Shown piece by piece: positions 21,324-33,000 of a stretch of DNA of 64,000 bases. The position numbers and the translations under genes are program-made. This stretch comes from Nannobrachium achirus (lineage: Eukaryota; Chordata; Actinopteri; Myctophiformes; Myctophidae): NCBI GenBank assembly GCA_963921795.1, contig OY997643.1:72594164-72658163 (forward strand). The letters are read 5' to 3'. Under the pieces are notes generated by a model that saw nothing but the letters and a program-made list of their open reading frames with translations, was not told the DNA's origin and searched no databases. The stretch's first letter is position 1. Each line of letters begins with the position of its first letter.

Positions 21324-21545
21324 TAGTGCATCCAGCTCACAGCAGCGCTAACAAGACTGATAGCTTTTAATTTATCCATCAGAATGGAGTTATTTATGGT
21401 GTAAAATGCCTTCTGGAGGTCCAGCATGACTGCAATGTTGCAATATTTGTCCAAATCCACCTTAGATTTGATGCAGTCGTTCAGAGAAGGCGTGTGTCAG
21501 TGGAGTGGGATTCTCTGAGGCCAGATTGTCAGAAATGAACATTTA
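21324..21545 (-). mobile_element. LINE reverse-transcriptase fragment, antisense (unit 1)
   Basis: Homologous to 281-510 and reads the same minus-strand RT peptide (VILDLQKAFYT core region), with a short internal loss before the Asn-Asp segment. It directly precedes the hAT-like element at 21611. Confidence 0.7.
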
Positions 21546-21810
21546 GGCTGAAACGACAACACAAAACAAGTCCTGGGAACTTGTTTCCATTGTGGTCCTA
21601 TACAGTAGAGCAGGGGTTTTCAAAGTGGGTGACGGGGCACCCTGGGGTGACGGGGCACCCTGGGGTGCCGCGACGGCAGTCCAGGGGTGCCGCGAGATAA
21701 TTTGATAATATTTGGAATTCATTTGAAAAAAATATTTATCATTTTAAACTTGAAGTACAACGTTATTTTCAGTCAGTTCTAACCACATCTAACCAAATCT
21801 CAACGTTTTC

Positions 21811-22640
21811 CTCTTAACATAATCACTAACATTTAACTTAACTTAACTTAACATAATCACTAACATTTCCTCTTAACATAATCACTAACATTTAACTTAA
21901 CTTAACTTAACATAATCACTAACATTTCCTCTTAACATAATCACTAACATTTAACTTAACTTAACTTAACATAATCACTAACATTTCCTCTTAACATAAT
22001 CACTAACATTTAACTTAACTTAACTTAACATAATCACTAACATTTTCCTCTTAACATAATCACTAACATTTAACTTAACTTAACTTAACTTAACATAATC
22101 ACTAACATTTAACTTAACTTAACTTAACATAATCACTAACATTTAACTTAACATAATCACTAACATTTAACTTAACTTAACTTAACATAATCACTAACAT
22201 TTCCTCTTAACATAATCACTAACATTTCCTCTTAACATAATCACTAACATTTCCTCTTAACATAATCACTAACATTTCTCTTAACATAATCACTAACATT
22301 TCTCTTAACATAATCACTAACATTTCCTCTTAACATAATCACTAACATTTCTCTTAACATAATCACTAACATTTCCTCTTAACATAATCACTAACATTTC
22401 TCTTAACATAATCACTAACATTTCTCTTAACATAATCACTAACATTTCTCTTAACATAATCACTAACATTTCTCTTAACATAATCACTAACATTTCTCTT
22501 AACATAATCACTAACATTTCTCTTAACATAATCACTAACATTTCTCTTAACATAATCACTAACATTTCTCTTAACATAATCACTAACATTTCTCTTAACA
22601 TAATCACTAACATTTCTCTTAACATAATCACTAACATTTC
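21811..22640. repeat. 24-bp minisatellite expanded only in unit 1
   Basis: Many tandem copies of AACATAATCACTAACATTTC followed by TCTT, plus a longer variant in the first half carrying TTAACTTAACTTAAC. The equivalent site in unit 2 (about 38737-38757) and in the flank (about 779) has one unit. The minus-strand open frames (NVSDYVKR and REMLVIML repeats) are translations of the 24-bp unit. Confidence 0.95.
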
Positions 22641-22740
22641 GTGAATGTCGGGCAGAAACCTCGTATCTCCAAGTTTCAAATGTGTACGTCTTTTGCCCTG
22701 CTTCATCATACATACAAGACCGTCGCACAAAACTATTGAA

Positions 22741-22802
22741 GAACAGCCGATCTACAAGCACACAACGCCTCACATTTGTGTGCTTGTAGATCTGCTGTTT
22801 TC
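22741..22802. repeat. Hairpin of the GATCTACAAG family
   Basis: GAACAGCCGATCTACAAGCA pairs with TGCTTGTAGATCTGCTGTTTTC around a short loop. The unit 2 counterpart is at 38857-38921. Confidence 0.8.
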
Positions 22803-22821
22803 ACTAGTTTAGTACATTTTA

Positions 22822-23000
22822 TCCACAAGTTTCCGCGGGAGTTTACTGGAGACTATCAGGACCAAACTTCCGGGTTTAACAGCAGACATACAAGCTCACG
22901 TTGCGTCGCAGATGCAACCCGTTGTGAGCTTGTAAATCGGCGGCGGAAGATCGATGCAGACGTTTGCGCAATGCACTATGGGGCGTAGGAAACTCGTGGA
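22822..23000. mobile_element. 179-bp MITE with TA target duplication, unit 1 only
   Basis: The ends TCCACAAGTTTCC and GGAAACTCGTGGA are inverted repeats with one mismatch, flanked by TA on both sides (22820-22821 and 23001-23002). Unit 2 has the empty site TTTTATAGATG near 38936. A TA duplication fits Tc1/mariner-type mobilisation; the family is not otherwise known to me. It contains an inner hairpin built on ACAAGCTCACGTTGC. Confidence 0.85.
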
Positions 23001-23230
23001 TAGATGATAAATACAAAACAAACAGTTTTGGACATACAAGGTTTCCACCCGACAACGATGATATGCTATAAATATAAGGTGCTGGGAGTGAAAATTATAA
23101 TGTAGGGGTGCCTCGGATAAAAAGATATAATGTAGGGGTGCCTCGGATTAAAAGATATAATGTAGGGGTGCCTCGGATTAAAAAATATATTTATGGGGTG
23201 CCCTGAGACAAAAAGGTTTGGGAACCCCTG

Positions 23231-23673
23231 GTGTAGGGTATCTTGTACAGCAGGCCCATTGCGATACCATACGTGGACCCCACAGTCAAAGTGGCTCTTG
23301 CTAGAGTCTTTTGTGTATTTTTACTGACCAGCGGGGCAATCCTCTGTAAAAAAAGATTTTTTTTTCCTTTTTTGATTACCTTAGTGTTTTCATTATCATT
23401 ATTCAGTGTTGATTTTTTTTTTATTTTTCATTTTTTTCATTTTCACAGACGAAAACGAAATAAAAACGAAATAAAAACTGAGCTGTGATGACTAAAACCA
23501 AGACTAAACATATAAACAATGTCGTCAACAAAATAAAAACTAGACTAAAACATTACAGTTTACAGTTTAGGCATTTAGCAGACGCTTTTAATCCAAAGCG
23601 ATTTACAAGCGGTAGCTTGGGAAATGGAAGTTCAAACCATGGCTCCCCCAGAGTTGGTGTTGAAGTGTCCTTG

Positions 23674-23719
<46 letters not shown>

Positions 23720-23728
23720 TTCTATTAT
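23231..23728. other. Unit 1 tail: MITE remnant, SINE/LINE-tail module, (TA)n
   Basis: No gene. At 23450-23540 an ACGAAAACGAAATAAAAACG-type stretch resembles a widespread fish hAT MITE. At about 23560-23610 is GCATTTAGCAGACGCTTTTA plus CCAAAGCGATTTACA, a module very common in teleost SINE/LINE repeats. A (TA)n tract at 23676-23709 closes the unit. Confidence 0.6.
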
Positions 23729-25015
23729 TCTATATGTAGCCCTGTTATTATTTTGGGTTAATAAGAAGAGACATTATTTGAAATGTTGCTATTTTGAAAG
23801 ATATAGGCTACTGTAACAGTTATTTTGTGATATATTTGATATATTGTGACATGGTTTATGGTTCAAAATAAATTGGTATACTTACATGTATTAATACTTA
23901 CCTTTACCTGTGGGTTTATTTGTTATTTCATATTTACTGGGTTTTATTTCTGTGATGTTCTGTATTTTGTCCAAGTGTACTTACCGTAGCCGAGTGGGTG
24001 AGCCAACCAGGAGTGTACTAGCAGGTCATGTGATAGAAAGTAGATGAGCACTGAGCGGTCGTTGTCTTTTAGAGAGGTGTGAACAGACGTGTTGAATGAT
24101 AAAGTGAAACAAGAAACGTGACAAACGGTTTTATTTGGAAAGTCTTACAGTCGCCTGTGTAATGGCATGTTGCCGAGAAGATTTTAAGACTGTGGAGTGC
24201 CATTGCCTTTTCAGCAAGATAAGTGACTGTGTCATTTGATTCTACTGAGTGAGTGTTTGCTAGCAGCTAGCTGGCTAACGTTAGCTGCGTCCGCATTGGC
24301 CCACAGTGTGTTTGGAGTAGCCGGCTAGTTAGCTACAGCTAGCTGGCAGAGTGTGAGTGTTGCTAAGCCAGCAACTTCAGCTGCTGTTTCAGAGGAGAGA
24401 GCGAGTCTTTTGTAAATCTACGTGGAGGATATGAAGGACTTCATCAATCCTGTTATAGACTGTGGAGCTAGACCCCTTTGACTCGTCATCGGATCATCAT
24501 TGTCGGTCTTTTGAAGATCTGTCTGTGGAACGTGTAATAAAGAAAGTCTCCTGAACAGTGAGTAAACATTCCTGAGTGAGGAGTCAGACGCCATCATCTG
24601 GAAGTAAACAGGCCTGCAAGTTGCAACGTGGGTGGGTTTTGTTTTCTTTTATTTAGATGCCGGCTTAGGTAGAAATACAGTGCACTGTGGTATTATTGGG
24701 ACCGTACCTATGTTCCCCAGGTTCTATGTTCCCCACTTACCACCTGAACCTAACCTCGCCCACCAGGCATAACAACGGGCGGTTTGATCCGGTCTAGGCG
24801 GAAACCACAAGCTGAAGAAGCGGCGTCGCTTTGTTTTGCTTCCCTCCGTTTGTTTCCCCTATTAAAATGCTCGAGTAGCCTAGTGTAGTCTTGCCAGTCG
24901 CTACGAGTTGGAATAAAAGATGCATATCCCAAAAAATGAATAAATTCAAAAGCAAAACTATGCCGGATCAAGGAGTTTATTAGTTAGGCCCTAAAAGTAT
25001 GTCCTTGAGCGCAAG
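23729..25015 (+). other. Candidate upstream region of the unit 2 gene
   Basis: Counterpart of 4527-5616 without the transposon nest. The GCTAGC/TAACGTTAGC words (about 24260-24340), the short MACCREDFKTVECHC frame and the donor-like GTGAGT (about 24558) are preserved. No coding exon was recognised. Confidence 0.3.
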
Positions 25016-25080
25016 GGAATTATTTTGGGTTAAAACTGAATCTGATTTGATAGTTCCGGCAAATTGTAGTCCTTTGAGCA

Positions 25081-25741
25081 GCGTGATTCAAAATAACGGC
25101 ATAGTTCGGTTACGCTTGCCTCTGATTGGCCCGTGGCAGCACCCGGGTGGGGACGCTGTCATCTCTATCAGGCACGTAGCGCGCTACTTTAACAATAATC
25201 CGACACGTTATAAGTTATCTTGAGTATGACAGTAGTTCGGGTTGAAGTGTTAAAGTAAAGGCGAATTCGAATAAGCTTTAAGGAAATGCTGAGTATGAAC
25301 GTTAATTCACATTTTATGGTTTCCTTAATTGTTTCCTTAATTGTTTCCTACAGCCCATGTTTTACAACTGTATTAAATTTTTGGCTGTTGTAAATAAACA
25401 GTTATGTCTTCTAAGTTATGTCTGCATTTTCTAGTAGTGAACAAAACAAGACAGTATATTTTTATCTTTTCAAAGTGTGTTGTGAGCCGTTTTCAGTCTT
25501 TTCACTAATTCTAATTTCTCTTTACGTACCATGCCAACCCATTAAAAAAACACCCAGCACAGAAGATAAATAAAATGAGAAGCCTTTCAAAGTACAAGTG
25601 TCAAGTTTATTTTGAGCACAGCACAAACGTGTCAAGTGCAGGCTTTAACAGTTAATGCGTGTGTGTTGTTAAGAGGGGCGTCTCTATAGAGTATAGGGGC
25701 GTCTCCACTCGCCGAACTGCGCCGTTATTTTGAATCACGCC
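25081..25741. repeat. Separated inverted repeat, ~29-bp arms, complete only in unit 2
   Basis: GCGTGATTCAAAATAACGGC plus AGTTCGG at 25081-25109 is the inverse, with two mismatches, of 25713-25741. Unit 1 lacks the first arm. It could be the ends of an old inverted-repeat transposon. The remaining interval to 26044 holds no gene. Confidence 0.6.
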
Positions 25742-26052
25742 TTTGAGCACTACAACATGACGTAAAGTGGTTTCCTCTCCCGACCGGATCAAATCTCGAA
25801 AAGTGAAGTGATCCCAGACTACCTGAACCTAGCTCTGGTCCATCGCTTCACCTCCAGTGACGCTCTGACAGACCCGTCGGCAAATGAATAGACCGCGTTT
25901 TCTCAGCCCCTACCAGCGCTCACCTTAAGTCAAAATAAACAAAACAACTTCACTACTCACCAAACCAAAGGTAGTTTATCGTTGTTGAAAGTCTATTCTC
26001 CGTGGTGGTGAACCCCTCAGATTGTCATGAAGCTTGATCAGTGCATTCATTC

Positions 26053-26857
26053 TAGGGATGTTAATCGACGCATTATTTGCGAATCGACGCGTCGATCACT
26101 TTTTCCGACGCGTCGATCACTTTTTTTTCCCCCCGCAAAGCTGCAGCTGAGAGAAGAGCACAACGGCGCATTACTTTAAGCAACACAACTTGCAGCAGCA
26201 CCCACCAGAACTTGCATCAAAGCCCTAACAATAATTATAATAAACAATTGCTCTTCCTTGCGTTAGCATGGAGTCTGTTCTCTATAGACTAGAAGCGGAG
26301 TGACAAAGTCCATGAAACCGTTCCGTTGTGGGAGCGCTCAGGCTGGCACTCCAGAATAGTGTATCAAATGTGGAGCTTTGTTTGGTCTGCCTCGCTGGCT
26401 CACTCTCCCTCCTTGACTGTGTCCACGGGTGTGTCGCATTAACGGCGAGTAGTGTATTTATTTTGTGTTGTGTTTTATTGTCAATCTTGACAAAATCACT
26501 GCAAACGAGGCGATGTTGCCATTAAATAAGCGTGCATGCATGCAAAGGCAGGAGGTAAACAACACACATCCAGTCAGCGCGCACTGCTATGACGCGGCAC
26601 ACGAACGGACCAGCGGTGTTTCTCAACCAGCAGTCCGCGGACCTGACCAGCGCCGCATGCATGCGAATCTGCGATCCATGCATGCAACACAGACATTCAC
26701 TCATCCCCGACACAGACACACACACACACCGGTCCTCTCACATTTGGAAAACATTGACGCTTATAACGAACAAGCGATTAAAACATTTTTGTGGGAAATA
26801 ACTCTAGAAAAAATATACTTTTGAGTCGATTTTCGAGTCCATTTTTTCACAACCCTA
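26053..26857. mobile_element. hAT-like element with 8-bp TSD (unit 2 copy)
   Basis: Same insertion as 8672-9486, with TSD ATTCATTC at 26045-26052 and 26858-26865. It is slightly shorter near the right end, where unit 1 has an A-rich run. Confidence 0.88.
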
Positions 26858-27015
26858 ATTCATTCTTCTTGGAAGTTTAACCCCAACTAAGTGTTCTAGC
26901 GCGACCACCAGGTAAAAATAATCAAGTTTCACAGAATTCACAAAAGGTTAAGGGCTGTTTGATTATGGCTAAAATTAACACAAATTATCTTTTGATGATC
27001 CATATTATTATTTAC

Positions 27016-27436
27016 TAGAGATGTTACCGATCAATCGGCAATGGATCGGATCGGGCAGATCAAAGCGTGATCGGCGATAATCGGTGGTTTAGATCAAAAG
27101 GTAAATTCACTGATGATCCGATCGTTGCATCCGATCAACCAGCCGTTCAGTATGCCCACTTGAGGCCATTTTGGGGTATTGATTTCCACAGTGCTGAAGG
27201 AATAATTAGTTACTGCTATGATAATAAATACATAGTAATGCTGGTAAATAACTATAAGGCAAATATATAAATGAATTCATGAGTGAATTAATTAATTAAA
27301 GTTAAAACATTAACATTTAGAAAATATAAATGATATATAAATAATAACTTGATCGGATCGGTGATTGATCGGTATCGGGTGATCAAACTTTTGTGATCGG
27401 TGATCGGTTCCAAAAAACCTGATCGGACCATCCCTA
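27016..27436. mobile_element. Full-length GATCGG-rich hAT-like MITE
   Basis: It begins TAGAGATGTTACCGATCA and ends TGATCGGACCATCCCTA. The left TSD TTATTTAC is at 27008-27015. The right copy is split by the Helitron-like element: TTAT at 27437-27440 and TTAC at 29010-29013. Confidence 0.88.
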
Positions 27437-27440
27437 TTAT

Positions 27441-29009
27441 TAAGTGTGCCTGCCATGCAACGCAATGGCAAAACACTTATTGTAATCCGCCATACTTAAG
27501 TAATTAATTAAGTTCCTTGCAAATTTCGGCACGTAATAACTGCCGCACGATTTACACCACCGACGCAATATATACATCAAAACGTGCGGCTCGGCCAGGA
27601 ATGGGGTGCTATTACGTTTCTTTCCGATCCGCGTTACCATTGCGACGTAATTCGCAAAAAACGACGCCAAAAAACCCCATTGACTTAGAATGGGGGAAAC
27701 TTCGGCACGTAATAACTGCCGCACGATTTACGCCACCCCCGCAATATATACATCAAAATGTGCGGCTCGGCCGGGAATGGTGTGCTATTACTTTTCTTTC
27801 CGATCCGCGATACGATTGCGATGTAATTCGCAAAAAACGACGCCCAAAAACTCCATTGACTTTGAATGGGGGACTCCGAAAAAAAAACAGAAACTTTGGC
27901 GCCACATACTTTTGCCTAGCAACGTCATTTAAAATGTAAAATGCTCACACAACTTTGGTCTTTTTCCGACCAATAGGGATGAGCTGTAATTGATTAAGCC
28001 CCGCCCCCTCTATAACAGGAAGTGCCCTTCACCAAACAGGAAGTGCCTCTATAACTCATGAACCGTTTGTCGTACAGACTCGCGGCTGCTGTCATACATT
28101 TTTTTTTTCTCAAATATTTTTTTCTCAAAAATCTTTTTTTTCTAAATTTTTTTTTCTCCAATTTTTTTTTCTAAATTTTTTTTTCTCAATTTTTTTTTTC
28201 TCAAAAACTTTTTTTCTCAAAACATTTTTTTTCTCAATTTTTTTTTTCTCAAATTTTTTTTTCTCATTTTTTTTTTCTCAAATTTTTTTTTCTCAAATTT
28301 TTCTCAAAATTTTTTTTTTCTCAAATGTTTTTTTCTCACTTTTTTTTTCTCAAAAAAAATTTTTTCTCAAAATTTTTTTTTCCTCAAAATTTTTCCTCAA
28401 AACTTTTTTTTTTTCTCAAAAAACGTTTTTTTTTTCTCAATTTTTTGTTTCTCACAAAACATTTTTTTCTCAAAAAACTGTCGTTAATGTGCGACCCGTG
28501 ATAACGGCCAAAAATGCGCCAAAACGCCACTAATTAGTCGAAATGGCTGACTTCCTGTTTGGTTTCTGATTGGCTGCTGGCCTTGTGACGTGGGTAGAGC
28601 TGCGAGAGCCCGGTCATCGCTGCTTGCAGCTTTAATTCATTAATCGTCCATGACCTTAATTGGGGCCTATTTCGCCAAACAGGAAGTGACCCTTGATCTC
28701 GTGAACCGTTTGTCATACAGACACGCGGGTTGCGTCAAATGACAAGATTAAGAGTCCTTAAACTTAATTGGGGCCTATTTCGCCAAACAGGAAGTGCCCC
28801 TCACCAAACAGGAAGTGACCCGTTTTCTCGTGAACCGTTTGTCGTACAGACATGTGGGTGGTGTCATATGAAGAACAATAATGTTAAAGTTTATGCAAAA
28901 AATGCTAATGTTAATAACGCTAATGCTAACACCAACCGCTACACAAGGTTGCACAGACTTAGCGAGCTGCAGGCACACTTAACATTTCTTAGAAATTTTC
29001 TTTTCTAGT
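27441..29009 (+). mobile_element. Helitron2/Helentron-like element, family A (unit 2 copy)
   Basis: Same ends as 9947-12350 (TAAGTGTGCCTGC; GCAGGCACACTTA; ATTTCTTAGAAAT hairpin; CTAGT), without the family B insertion. It inserted T|T inside the right TSD of the preceding hAT MITE, which gives an exact boundary on both sides. Open frames through it have no recognised domain. Confidence 0.85.
28097..28480. repeat. T-rich tract inside Helitron family A (unit 2)
   Basis: Repeats of TTTTTTTTCTCAAA, longer than the unit 1 counterpart. Confidence 0.9.
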
Positions 29010-29060
29010 TTACTAATTGAAACCAAAGTGTTAACAAACAGATCGGTCTGTTACCAAAAG

Positions 29061-29447
29061 GCTCTCTTTCCATCATCTTGGCGAGTTCAGAACTAAACCT
29101 CTCTCTGTTTAACTGAGATTGAGTTCTGGTTTTTAGGTTTTTCGTGAGTCAAAGTGCACACACAGATGTAAAATAATGATCTTTCAGCCCTACATTTATT
29201 GAGTACCTGGTATGAGTAAGCTTTGGGCTTATCCCATGACGTCATGTTTAAACAAAGAGTTCAAGACAAGAGCCGATCAAGAAAATTATTACAGTACTAT
29301 TTATTATATAAAGCCATTTAACACAACATTGTTTTAATGATAATATGTGTTACTTTTGTTAATTGTCATCTTCATAGATGGTGGTCAGCCACAAACTCAC
29401 AGTCACAACAACTGGCCAATGAAAAAAGATACCAGTTCTGTTCAGAA
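29061..29447. other. Segment present in unit 2, missing from unit 1
   Basis: In unit 1, ACCAAAAGG joins directly to TTGTCGTCTTTCC near 12408. No terminal repeats or duplication are seen here, so loss from unit 1 is more likely than insertion. It has no coding content that I recognise. Confidence 0.75.
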
Positions 29448-29607
29448 ATTGTCGTCTTTCCACAAGATATTAGAAAACGCTCAATAGTGGATAAAAGCCT
29501 GGCTCAATAAGCAGGATCGATAAGGTACTCATTGTCAATAAAAAGTAACAAGCTCCATCCTTACTACCGTATCTGGCCGATTCACCCGATACTACTGTAT
29601 AAACACC

Positions 29608-29697
29608 ATGGACATGGCAATGCTTTGGTGCAGTATTGAAATGTATTGTATATTGTTTTAACAGTGCAGGCCTGCACCAAAGAATTGCCATGTCCAT
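29608..29697. repeat. Palindromic MITE-like hairpin (unit 2)
   Basis: Copy of 12567-12656 with the same arms (ATGGACATGGCAAT / ATTGCCATGTCCAT). Confidence 0.8.
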
Positions 29698-30005
29698 ATA
29701 TATCCTATATTTATTTTATAAACCCTTTTCACCATAAAGCATAGCAGCAGTATGACAGTCTTCCAAATCAAATGCTATGATGTATAGCAGGTGTGGGCAA
29801 CTTTGATGATGGTGAGGGCCACTATATTTCCACCGTCACTCCAGAGGGCCACATTGCATATTACTTTGTCATTCTAGTATCTCATACAAATGAAGCAACA
29901 ATAGCAGTAATTAATGTAATTTGCTCGAATAAATAAAAAATAAAAAACATTTGAAACGATTACTTCATTTCAGACCAGTGCTTGGAGTCCAGACTGCAGG
30001 TGAAG

Positions 30006-33000
30006 ATGAACTCTCCAGACTCAGCCAGGGCCATTTCTATTAAACAGGAGGAACCTGTAGACCACCCACACTTCAGTAAGTTTAACTTACATGAACCCTA
30101 GCATCCCTATGCACTGAGAACATTTGCTGAAATAGTCAATCTACAAGCTCAAGTATTGATTTGAAATTGCATTGTTTTCCCCACTCTTATTCGTTGTGTC
30201 TATACCACGTGACCAGGGGAGGTAGTAATGTTTCCTATACGGCCGCAACTTCCGGAATGTCTAAAACGGACAAAATGAGCGATATAAACTCTTTATTTCA
30301 ACACGCTGCTTCGATTTTCTTCCACGCTTGAAGTAAACCTATGAGAAACCGGTTTAGGACCTTTACTTTTTGAATAGGATGTTCACAAAAGGTAAGAAGT
30401 GTTCCTTGGTGGTGGAGCTTTCCCCCAACCGAAAGATTGTGGGTGGCTTGGGAGCGGAGGGAGAGGTTACGAAATAATATAATAATAACTAGAGATGCTG
30501 TTCCTACAAAACAGTGTGGGCTCGCTCGTGACTATATTCTGCAGCGTGCTAACTGTCATGTGAAGCTCATCCAATACACCTGCTTAACCGATTTAGTGCC
30601 ATTCCCGAGAATACTCGTGAAAAATACTCGAGTACCCAGAGTGTCATTCCCGAGTATACTCGCGAAAAGTAATATATTACTGTAACGGCGGTTATATTAC
30701 CGGATACAATGGGGGATGGTCCCGAGCAAATCTCCGTCGCTGATTTATGATCATCACGGATCCACGAGCACAAAATAGTAATCCCATAACATTGAGGCAG
30801 ACGGGGGATCTCATCTTTAATGTCCATTATCTCCAAACAAGACTTTAAAGTGGTAGGATGGCAATAGATGCTCGTTTAATAATACACATGTTGAAAGGCT
30901 CCGTTCCGCCATTACACAATAACACGTGTACGACCAGCGTCATGACGTCATGACGCGATGACGTCAGACTGGAAGTGTTAACGCTATGGACTTCTGGCCT
31001 TCAAAATAAGATAGTGGCCGTTAATGGAGCCAGCGAGAGGCACTCTGGACATTATAATCCGTTAATTTCTGGGGCTCAGAATGGGTTCTTAACACCACTC
31101 CCAGATTTTCCTCAATTGCGCCTCATTGGCTAAGGGCCCTGCCTTTGTACTGTCTGCGACGGAACTCACGCGGCGGAACTCTATAAATAATGAAGATAAC
31201 ATAGTGTTCTCGCCTTTCAGGCGAGCCCACAATAATACAACTTTATTTGTATAGCACCTTTCATGACATGAAATGCAGCTCAAAGCGCTTTACAGAGCAG
31301 AAAATGAAGCACAAGTGCTGAGAGGTGACTAGTTGAACACGCAAATGCACACTTTGGTCACCATTGCAACGCCCAGCGACCAGAATGGCACGAGTCAAGC
31401 ACTAGGTGGGAATGAACCGTGAGCACAGAATACCTAATTCTGTACATGGCACATGGAGGAAGGAGATGTTTATTTACACTTAAGTAATCCAGTGTTTGAC
31501 TGTCTTGTTATTTTATTTTTCTGCTCCCAGACATCCTGCACATGGTTGTGTGTAAAGAGGAGTTTTCTCCTGGAGAGGAGAAGAGCTCCAGTCTGCTCCA
31601 GGAGGAACCAGAGCCTCCACACATTAAGGAGGAACAGGAGGAACCAGAGCCTCCACACATCAAGGAGGAACAGGAGGAACCAGAGCCTCCACACATCAAG
31701 GAGGAACAGGAGGAACAAGAGCCTCCACACATTAAGGAGGAACAGGAGGAACCAGAGCCTCCACACATCAAGGAGGAACAGGAGGAACCAGAGCCTCCAC
31801 ACATCAAGGAGGAACAGGAGGAACCAGAGCCTCCACACATCAAGGAGGAACAGGAGGAACCAGAGCCTCCACACATTAAGGAGGAACAGGAGGAGCTACT
31901 TCAAAGACCAGAGGAGCCTGGTGGGTCAACGTCGACATTACCAGCTGTGAAAAATGAAGACTTTGATGAAAACGTTTCTTCGCACCGTTCTGAAGTTGAA
32001 GTGGAGCTTGAATCTGACTCTGAAGTCACTGAAGACAGTGAGGATTGGGAGGAGACCAGTGAAGGTCAGTCAGTGTAAAGTAAGGTTTTAACCACACCGA
32101 TTCGGCCACGAATCGGCGGCGGAAAGCGTCTACTGCCGACCGGGAGCCATCTGCAACTTGTCGGCAAGAGGCGCTTGCCGTCGATAGGGCTGTCGAAACC
32201 CGTCGATCGAAAGCCGACCCTGCTCAGTCTTTTGCAATCGGTCAGTAGACGACTTGAGGCGACTTGATACTCCTGTATAGTGGACTAATTAGTTTGCTGC
32301 AGCTGCAGAAACAAAGCCTAAATAAGCCAGAGACATTTTCCCGTCGCACATTTTAACTAAATGGCATATTCTCAATCTCAACTCTCAATTTCCTATACGA
32401 ATCAACTCCAAAGCAACGCTAGTAATGCTGCTGAGTGTTGTTTTGGTGAGAGCGCTGCAGGAAAAACCACCGCAGGAGTAAACATCTCCGCCTCCGGTTG
32501 CCAGATTTTGTGAGTGAAACAAGCGGCCAGGTCTATGAAAATAAGCCCAGAAATAGCGACCAGTTTCACCTATTGAGCTCTATTACATTAGCTATTTTCT
32601 AAAAGAATGTTGAAAGCAAGGCCAAATAAGCAACTACATTTCAGAAACAAGCCCAAACTGAAGTTAGCAACATTATATTATTATTATTATTACAACTAGC
32701 AACATTATAGGAAAACAGGATCAGGATCAAAGTGCATGCGCACGACTGCGTACAGTAACTACAGTCGGCGTACAGTCGTCTGGAGAACAATGTGCTTAGT
32801 TTTTTGCAGTTCTTTGCAGTTCTTTGCAGTCTGTGAACAGTTAGAAAGAGTCATCTGTAGTATCTACGGTGTGGAGGCACCTTTAAACACAGGGACTGGA
32901 CTTGCATGATGTGTGGGGGAAAGAAACTGGGAGTTGGAATAAAAGAGGTTGATGAAAAATATAATTAAATCAGAAATATTAACAGGGAAGCTGTAATTGC

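Larger units (their letters stand above)
21611..23230. mobile_element. hAT-like element with internal minisatellite expansion (unit 1)
   Basis: The left end CAGGGGTTTTCAAAG and left flank CAGTAGAG match the copy at 573. The right end TTTGGGAACCCCTG is followed by GTGTAGGG, not by the expected duplication. Length is three times that of the 531-bp relative because of a minisatellite (21811-22640), a nested TA-flanked MITE and short GGGGTGCCTCGGAT duplications near 23104-23180. Confidence 0.82.
4527..23728. repeat. Segmental duplication, unit 1
   Basis: This 19.2-kb block starts TCTATGTAGCCCTG and is repeated as unit 2 at 23729-39591 in the same orientation and order. Introns and intergenic parts that I compared differ by only occasional substitutions. 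The extra length is mostly accounted for by insertions present only here: the 1.9-kb nest at 5625, a 920-bp Helitron-like element at 9987, minisatellite growth at 21811-22640 and a 179-bp MITE at 22822. Unit 1 also lacks about 0.13 kb (near 7747) and about 0.39 kb (near 12408) present in unit 2. Confidence 0.95.

Noticed and set aside
22317-22773. Minus-strand proteins with NVSDYVKR or REMLVIML repeats
   Set aside because: They arise from a 24-bp minisatellite whose length keeps any frame open. The expansion is absent from the sister unit.
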